A stretch of 64,000 bases of DNA from CAIKBL01 sp050247235 (GTDB taxonomy: Bacteria > Pseudomonadota > Gammaproteobacteria > Ga0077536), in the NCBI GenBank assembly GCA_050247235.1, contig JBFWUN010000001.1, forward strand, positions 120,179-184,178, in the 5' to 3' direction. The notes beneath the pieces were generated by a model, which made no database searches, was not told the DNA's origin, and was given only the letters and a program-made list of their open reading frames with translations. Shown piece after piece: positions 62,399 through 64,000 of this stretch (position 1 is the first letter of the stretch; every line of letters starts with the position of its first letter). Position numbers and translations under genes: made by a program.

Positions 62399-63553
62399 GT
62401 GATCCCGCGCACCTTGTTCGGCCCTGAGCACGAGTCATTCCGCACCACGGTGCGACGCTTCATCACCGATCACGTGACGCCGTTCCACGTCGAGTGGGAG
62501 AAGGCTGGCCAGGTGCCACGAACCCTGTGGCGGCAGGCCGGCGAATGGGGCCTCCTCTGCTGCAACGTGCCCGCGGAATACGGCGGTCTCAGCGGCGACT
62601 TCCTGCACAGCGCCGTGGTGCTCGAGGAATTTGCGTATGCGGGCGCCACGGGACCGACCTTCTCGCTGCACTCGGACATCGTGGCACCGTACCTCGTGGC
62701 GTTCGGCAACGAATCGCAGAAGCAACGCTGGCTCCCGCCGATGGCGCGCGGCGACGTCATCGGTGCGCTCGGCATGAGCGAGCCGTCCGGCGGCAGCGAC
62801 GTGCAGGCGATCCGCACGCAGGCGCGGCGCGACGGCGATGAGTACGTGATCAACGGCCAGAAGGTTTTCATCACGAACGGGCACTCCGCTGACCTGCTGG
62901 TGCTTGCGTGCAAGACCGATCCGAAGGCGCGCGGCAGGGGGATCAGCCTGATCCTCGTGGAAACCGATCGCCCGGGATTCACCCGCGGCCGCCGCCTGGA
63001 GAAGATCGGCTGCAAGGCGCAGGACACCGCGGAGCTCTTCTTCACCGATCTCCGGGTGCCGGTGAGCAACCTGCTCGGCGCGGAAGGCGAAGGTTTCGCC
63101 CAGCTGATGACGCAGCTCGCGCAGGAGCGCCTGGTACAGGCGATCCGGGCAGTCGCAAGCGCGGAAGCGGCCCTGCGCTGGACGCTCGAATACGTGTCGG
63201 AGCGGGCGATGTTCGGCCGCACGCTCGCAGACTTCCAGAACACGCGTTTCGAACTCGCGGCCCTGCACGCGGAAGTCGTGACGCAGCGGGTGTTCGTGGA
63301 CCGACTGGTCGAACTGCATGCCGCATCCCAGCTCGACGCGACCGACGCTGCGGTGGCGAAGCTCGTCACCACCGAGCTTCAGGGCAAGGTCGTCGACCGT
63401 TGCCTGCAGCTGTTCGGCGGATGGGGATATATGTGGGAATACCCGATCGCGCGCGCCTTCGTCGACGCGCGGATGGCCCGGATCGCAGGCGGCGCGGTGG
63501 AAGTGATGAAGCAGATCATCTCCAACGCACTGCTGCCGAAGCGTCCCGGCTGA
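62399..63553 (+). CDS. Acyl-CoA dehydrogenase
   Basis: The 384-residue flavoenzyme introduces the double bond in the first step of beta-oxidation. Family signatures are ALGMSEPSGGSDVQAIRTQA (FAD/substrate loop) and QLFGGWGYMWEYPIARAFVD near the C-terminus; the catalytic Glu is expected in or near that region but I cannot place it with certainty. The start is GTG at 62399 with AGGAGG at ideal spacing. It follows the methyltransferase gene and is the last gene of the window. Substrate class unknown. Confidence 0.92.
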   Translation: MIPRTLFGPEHESFRTTVRRFITDHVTPFHVEWEKAGQVPRTLWRQAGEWGLLCCNVPAEYGGLSGDFLHSAVVLEEFAYAGATGPTFSLHSDIVAPYLVAFGNESQKQRWLPPMARGDVIGALGMSEPSGGSDVQAIRTQARRDGDEYVINGQKVFITNGHSADLLVLACKTDPKARGRGISLILVETDRPGFTRGRRLEKIGCKAQDTAELFFTDLRVPVSNLLGAEGEGFAQLMTQLAQERLVQAIRAVASAEAALRWTLEYVSERAMFGRTLADFQNTRFELAALHAEVVTQRVFVDRLVELHAASQLDATDAAVAKLVTTELQGKVVDRCLQLFGGWGYMWEYPIARAFVDARMARIAGGAVEVMKQIISNALLPKRPG

Positions 63554-64000
63554 CCACTCCAGCCTCCTCGACGCCGTAGCCGCATCCCGCGGCACGCGGC
63601 CTCCTGCCCGCTTCCAACGAACCGACCGGCCGCGGACGGGCACTCACCAAGGAACGTGCCTGGCGGGACGGCGGCAGGCGGTTGCGCCGCGGGCGCCGGC
63701 AGCGAGCGGCCCCAGGGGCCGCGGACCAGGCCGAACCGGTCATGTGAACCGGAGATCGCTCGTCCCCGGGGCGTCGGAGTGCACTGACTGCCAGCGCCCC
63801 CTGTCCCGGGCACCGACGCATTCCCTCGGACTGCTGGTAGTTTGAGGGGGGAAGTGGGACTACACTCGATCAGGTGCGTATTCCGGCGAAGCCGGTAATC
63901 GATTCCAGTAATGTCCGGTACGTGATTCCGGTATTCATCGGTACGCGGGACGGGCCTGTGTACTGTCGGTCGCGCGACCGTGCCGGTCAAGCCGGCGGGG
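63554..64000. other. Terminal non-coding stretch
   Basis: These 447 bp to the window edge contain no gene I can support. Frames on the minus strand that span it run antisense into the acyl-CoA dehydrogenase gene and lack family similarity. Near 63880-63950 short related runs (CCGGTAATCGATTCC, CCGGTACGTGATTCC, TCGGTACG) repeat imperfectly; their meaning is unclear. The next gene's promoter may lie here. Confidence 0.5.

Noticed and set aside
63379..63990. 203-codon leftward frame at the right end of the window
   Set aside because: It overlaps the acyl-CoA dehydrogenase gene antisense and shows no family similarity or ribosome binding site.

Overview
This is a 64 kb stretch of GC-rich chromosome, probably from a gammaproteobacterium. 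I base that on the gene content and order: rng followed by the large AsmA-family gene yhdP, a leftward alaC-hom-thrC-(PGM-like)-recJ run, nudJ-mnmA, tldD, a HiPIP electron carrier and proteins with VPxPG-type PEP-CTERM tails. An affiliation near Steroidobacterales, Nevskiales or Xanthomonadales is a guess from gene content only. No rRNA, tRNA, CRISPR array or transposase was recognised.

Layout. 1-20 kb is mainly housekeeping: a leftward operon for alanine and threonine synthesis ending in recJ (cut by the window edge); tldD; a glcD-type FAD oxidase; a GlgC-like protein whose catalytic residues look lost; rng, yhdP, nudJ and mnmA; then a sorted surface protein and a DUF1326/DUF2182 pair. 20.2-25.7 kb is the clearest mobile feature. 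acnA is followed by a 2,367 bp, visibly AT-richer block carrying a type II restriction-modification pair, and the block is bracketed by a 429 bp direct repeat made of the last 126 codons of acnA plus its terminator. 25.8-30 kb holds a folate cyclo-ligase fused to an extra helical domain, a Baeyer-Villiger-type monooxygenase, a truncated haemoglobin and a superoxide dismutase.

30-39.5 kb is an envelope and general-stress cluster. Eight leftward genes (sigma-54 activator, NarL-type regulator, single-domain receiver, DUF883, YqjE-like, YqjK-like, CHASE3 histidine kinase, DUF1328) lie among genes for CsbD, BON-domain, glycine-zipper, PGPGW and phospholipase-D-type proteins. The small proteins are typical of stress regulons, and four regulators sit with them, so this looks like a self-contained stress module. 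That is inference.

39.8-63.6 kb is accessory catabolism: a CaiB-type CoA transferase, acyl-CoA synthetase, acyl-CoA dehydrogenase, five luciferase-like (LLM) flavin or F420 oxidoreductases, an acetoacetate-decarboxylase-like protein, a SnoaL-like protein, transporters and a CrtC-like lipocalin-type protein. Together they suggest breakdown of a hydrophobic or terpenoid-like compound. The substrate cannot be read from the sequence. Mixed in are PhoD, HiPIP, NUDIX, cupin and FlgM-like genes.

A nested palindromic element occurs twice (7.2 kb and 46.8 kb), each time between two convergent genes.
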